A stretch of 64,000 bases of DNA. Origin: Eudorina sp. 2006-703-Eu-15. Taxonomy: Eukaryota; Chlorophyta; Chlorophyceae; Chlamydomonadales; Volvocaceae. The translations under genes and the position numbers were made by a program. This document shows, piece by piece, positions 60,501 through 64,000 of the stretch (positions within the stretch are counted from its first letter, which is position 1; every line of letters starts with the position of its first letter). The DNA lies in NCBI GenBank assembly GCA_003117195.1, contig BDSI01000125.1:186001-250000 (forward strand). Reading direction: 5' to 3'. The notes under the pieces are model-generated. The model saw nothing but the letters and a program-made list of their open reading frames with translations, searched no databases and was not told where the DNA came from.

Positions 60501-63500
60501 GATGTGACCAAATCGGCGGCGGCCTAGACCGCCGGCCGAGTCCCTCCCAGCCCGGTGGCCTTCCGCGCCTGGGCGGCAGCTGTTGCGCGCCAGGCCCACC
60601 TGTACACGCGGTCCTGCACGGGCAAGGCGCGCTCCTCCTCCGGCGTCATGCGCGCCGGCCGCGGCGTCGGGGTGATGACCTTCTTGACGATCTCCAGAGC
60701 GCGCTTGAAGTTGCTGTGCCGGAGCTCCATCTCGATCCACTCACACCACACCTGCGCCAGGTCGTCCACGTACTTGTAGCGCGCCTGAGGGACAAGAAAC
60801 AAGCCGCGGGCACGCAGGGTCCAGAAGCTCGCATGAGAGGCGACAGAGCACGGAGAACGGGAACTCCGTCCGGAATCGCCATCTTCGGCACACCGGGAAC
60901 AGAGAGGGGCTAATCGCCGCCGATGGGCGCAAGGGGTTAAATTGAGAAAAATAAATAAACCCGCAGAACGAACCAAGGGCAGGCGCAAGGGGTGTAGGAA
61001 ATTGGTAGACACATTCAAACTGCGCTGCTGCAAGGGGGTGACCACTGCCGGTGGTTTTGGTGGTTTTGGCCAAGTCAACGCAGCGGGTTCTTGCCGTCCC
61101 GCAGTCCATCGTCTGCGCGCGCGCCGTTCGCCGGGCCAGTAGTCCGCGCACCTCGGTTGCCTTCTGGAAGATGATCCTGGCGTTCGGCACGTCACCGTGG
61201 CGCTCGTAGAACTTGGCGAAGGCGCACCAGAGCGAGTGCGGCTTGCCCGTGGCCTTGTCCGGATCCACGGTGCGGACCTGGGTGGAGTAACCGGGGGGCA
61301 CGGGCCATGGGAGGCACGGCAAGTGAAGCACTGCACGCCAGCTCGTTAAGGCCACAGCAACAGCAGCGGCAGCAGCAGTCATCCCACGTGGGCGGCAACG
61401 CCCAGGCAAGAAGACCGCTCTTTCGAGTACACACGACATCCGGCACCCATGCGGATTGTATCTTCACCGGCGCACTGCGCAACGCATCCAGGACTCGCCC
61501 CACAAGTATTCAGCAAGGCAGCACCTCTCCACCCCTCGCGGAGAGAACCTCCCGCCGCCCCCGAAAGCAAGGTCGCACTCCCTGCAGCAACGCCCCTCGA
61601 ATACGCGCAAGGCGACCGCAGGAGAACACCCGAACGTACCGCCTCCGTGTACGTGAGGATCTGCTTGGTGGGCTTGCCCTCGAACAGCTTGACGCGCTTG
61701 TGCCACTCCGCCACGTTGTGTGGGTTCTGTCGGAGGATGACCGAGGACAGCAGCTCCGGCCGGCGGTTCATCAGGTGCTCCAGCCGGGCGAGGCTGACGG
61801 AACACAGGGACGGGGAGGGAGGGCGGACACGGCGAAAGCGCACCGCGCAGCAAGCATCATATGAATTCACGCCGCATATGGGCCGCACGGATCCGACCAC
61901 AATCATCACCAACTGCAGGCCCCTTGACTCTCGACACTGCCGTGTGCAGTGCCGACTGCAGTGCAGTGCGGGCTCAGACCCCGTTCCCATTGCCAAGCCC
62001 GCCGGCATACACGCTGTGTTACTCTCCACATGTGCACGCGGCATGTACAGGAGGGAGGGGTTCCCCAGCCCGGCCCCCGCTGCATCCTCCTTACCGCAGG
62101 TCAACGTCGTTGCCGTCGTCCTTCAGGAGGAAGTCCGACCCGTCGTCGCCGTCGTCGGCTGCCCTGCCGTCCTCGTCATCGTCCGCCAGCTGCTCCATGC
62201 TGGCCGTCAGGAGACTCTCCTCAAACTGACCCACAAGGGAAGGAAAGCATTGCAGCACACCAGGCTGAGTGAACACCTCGTAGAGCAAGGGGAATGAAAT
62301 AGAGCGACCACCCCTACGGACTGGGCACCCGGGCCTCGGAGCGCCGTTGCCTGACCCTCCCCAACGTAGCCTACTAGTCATGCTGTGCGACAACTGTGAT
62401 AGCCCTCCGTGTCCGTGAGACTGGTCGCCGCAGTTCCGTACCCCAGAGAGAGGGAGAGAGAAAGAGCCGGATTGAAGGCCGGGAGGGGCACGCCGTACAT
62501 CGCGGGAGCGCTGGCCGGTCGATCCCCTTCCCTACCTGCGTGTACGCGTCGTAGATGAGGGTGAAGTCGTGGACGGTGATGACGGAGCAGAGCCCCTCCT
62601 CGTACACGTCGCGCGCCTTCTCAAACATGCTGCGCCGGATGTAATAGTCCGCCAGCGAGGTCCACAGCCGGCCCACCTGCGGTGCGGTGAAGGGCCCCTG
62701 AACGTCCGGGCAAAGCCGTGCGCGGCCTCAACGCGCCGGGAGCCAGGGCCGCCCGCCCAGGCCGTGGCTTCATCCTCAACGTCCGGCTCGGCCCACTCAC
62801 CCCTGGCGAATCCCCGTCACTCCTTCCCTCCCGCATTGCCCTCACTCGCTTTCCTCATATGCTACGCTCGCTCCTTCCCCCCCCACTCCCCTCGCTCTTT
62901 CCCGGCCCCCATCCGGGCACCCGCGCACCTCGTCCGTGAAGCGGCGGATGCCCCCCCGTAGGATGGCGTCCACCCGCATATCCGCCACCTCCTTCGGGTG
63001 CTTTGTGATGATGTCGCACAGCTCCAGCCAGAGCGCGTGCTTGCTCTTGCCCTCCAACGACCGGAACGTGTCATCGTTCAGCAGCTCCGCCAGCTTCTGA
63101 GCTGCCTCGCCCCACCAACCCTGCATGCACGCAATGACAGTACAGGAGCAAGGAGCCAGTCCTGTCGGTGTCCTCGCACGTGAGCCGATATCCCGGCGCA
63201 GGCGCCGCCGCCGCGGCCTCGCGCGATGGGTACACCATTTCATGCACCACCGCGATTCGTTTTGACCCAGTCTTTCGCCCTAGTCTTACCACCACCCGGG
63301 AAAAAGAACCCAACCGGGTGTGAATTCACGCGGCAGTAAGGTCACCCAAGCCTGCCGGCTGGCTGCTGTCCACCAACGCGGCAGGGAAACGGAAACAAAG
63401 GCCCTAGGCCGGGGCGAAAGGTGCTCGAGGATGCGATTTTGCTTACCTTCGCCCTCAGGTATGCTATGTACTCCTCCGCGTGGGTGGGCTCCAGCTTGAG

Positions 63501-64000
63501 GTAGCGGCGGTACAGCCGCACTGCGGTCTCCACGGGTATCCCCGGCGAGTGGATGAATTTCTGGTCGACGTTTCGGGGAAACCATGGAGGAAATTGGCGC
63601 GTCAGTGCACTGCGGCGGCCGGTCCTTTCGGAGCGGCACGTACTGTCTCTGGTCGGCGGCGATGCCTTGCGTGCAACACACACGTCACAACGACAACCAC
63701 CAGACCACCACCGCCGGCATGCCCGCCGTAACCTAGTTAGTCTCATGCGGACGAGCCCGATCAGGACCTGCGAATCTTAGTTGCAGACCCCGTACGGTAG
63801 TCGCGGACGGCAGACCACCCGTGCGGCATCCCCCCTTCCACCCGCGAGGACCCCTGAAGGGTGCGCAACGCCCTGATATGCCATCCCGGGTGACGTCTAC
63901 GCACCAAGTACAGCTGCCAGATGCGGTCGTGCTGGGTGATGGGAAGCGACGCGAGCGCCCGGTCGAAGGTCCGCCGTGTGCGTGTCACCAGCCGCTGCTC
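57530..64000 (-). CDS. SYF1: SYF1/XAB2 HAT-repeat pre-mRNA splicing and repair factor (5' end outside window)
   Basis: Scaffold of the Prp19/NineTeen-associated complex, needed for splicing and, as XAB2 in animals, for transcription-coupled repair. Fourteen exons run to the right edge: 64000-63905, 63560-63447, 63120-62929, 62676-62536, 62225-62095, 61793-61640, 61277-61152, 60784-60600, 60225-60054, 59747-59595, 59192-59022, 58804-58548, 58210-57900, 57726-57530; 799 codons plus stop. The window begins at TRTRRTFDRALASLPITQHD; roughly the first 100 residues are outside. HAT repeats run throughout (RLYRRYLKLEPTHAEEYIAY, FEKARDVYEEGL, ERARDLYEQAIKDAPAQ, LGEIDRARAIYVHGS). Diagnostic ends: FEVRHGNEDTFKEMMRI and NPEEIDIDADDDD, then a Gly run and VPAAVFGSLAG. 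The intron after 59022 is GC-AG. The acidic insert LADDDEDGRAADDGDDGSDF replaces shorter spacers in relatives. Confidence 0.95.

Overview
This window is nuclear DNA of a volvocine green alga, most like Chlamydomonas. It is GC-rich and its genes are cut into many short exons by small introns, almost all GT-AG. Exon codons are strongly biased to G/C third positions. TGTAA polyadenylation motifs follow several genes. Introns and spacers hold G-rich simple repeats and DNA-transposon debris. I found no bacterial operon, CRISPR array, rRNA or convincing tRNA. Gene models were assembled by hand from reading frames, splice signals and phase matching. In every spliced model with named ends the exon lengths sum to a multiple of three. 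Start codons and 3' ends are the least certain parts.

Left third (1-22 kb): a four-helix membrane protein (+, 1.7-3.3 kb); a small ciliary-type PG-rich repeat protein (-, 6.0-8.0 kb) with another short reading frame overlapping its 5' end; a repeat-rich spacer; a CHR-family chromate-type anion transporter (+, 11.7-15.7 kb) with an intact-ended 237-bp hAT-type MITE in its fifth intron; and a GT31 glycosyltransferase (+, 17.9-22.0 kb), one intron of which is almost entirely satellite DNA.

Middle (23-38 kb): an NAA38/LSMD1-like NatC auxiliary subunit (-); a divergent coiled-coil protein (+); a 12-exon DEK-like chromatin protein (-); a decayed pogo/Tc1-type transposon with perfect 26-bp inverted termini and TA target sites; and a complete 13-exon enolase (+) with an N-terminal extension that resembles an RIIa/Dpy-30 docking helix pair.

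Right third (39-64 kb): every gene is on the minus strand. In transcription order they are the SYF1/XAB2 HAT-repeat splicing and repair factor (5' end outside the window), a membrane-anchored 2H-phosphoesterase-like protein, an 85-aa APC15-like subunit of the anaphase-promoting complex, an SNM1/PSO2 interstrand-crosslink nuclease, an intronless protein with a SUMO-interacting motif and a PCNA-binding PIP box, and a 1677-aa cysteine-repeat surface protein. The APC15-like stop codon lies only 17 nt before the best SNM1 start codon. With no usable TGTAA downstream until beyond the PIP/SIM gene, this suggests a di- or tricistronic nuclear transcript for cell-cycle and genome-maintenance proteins. 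This is the most interesting feature of the window.
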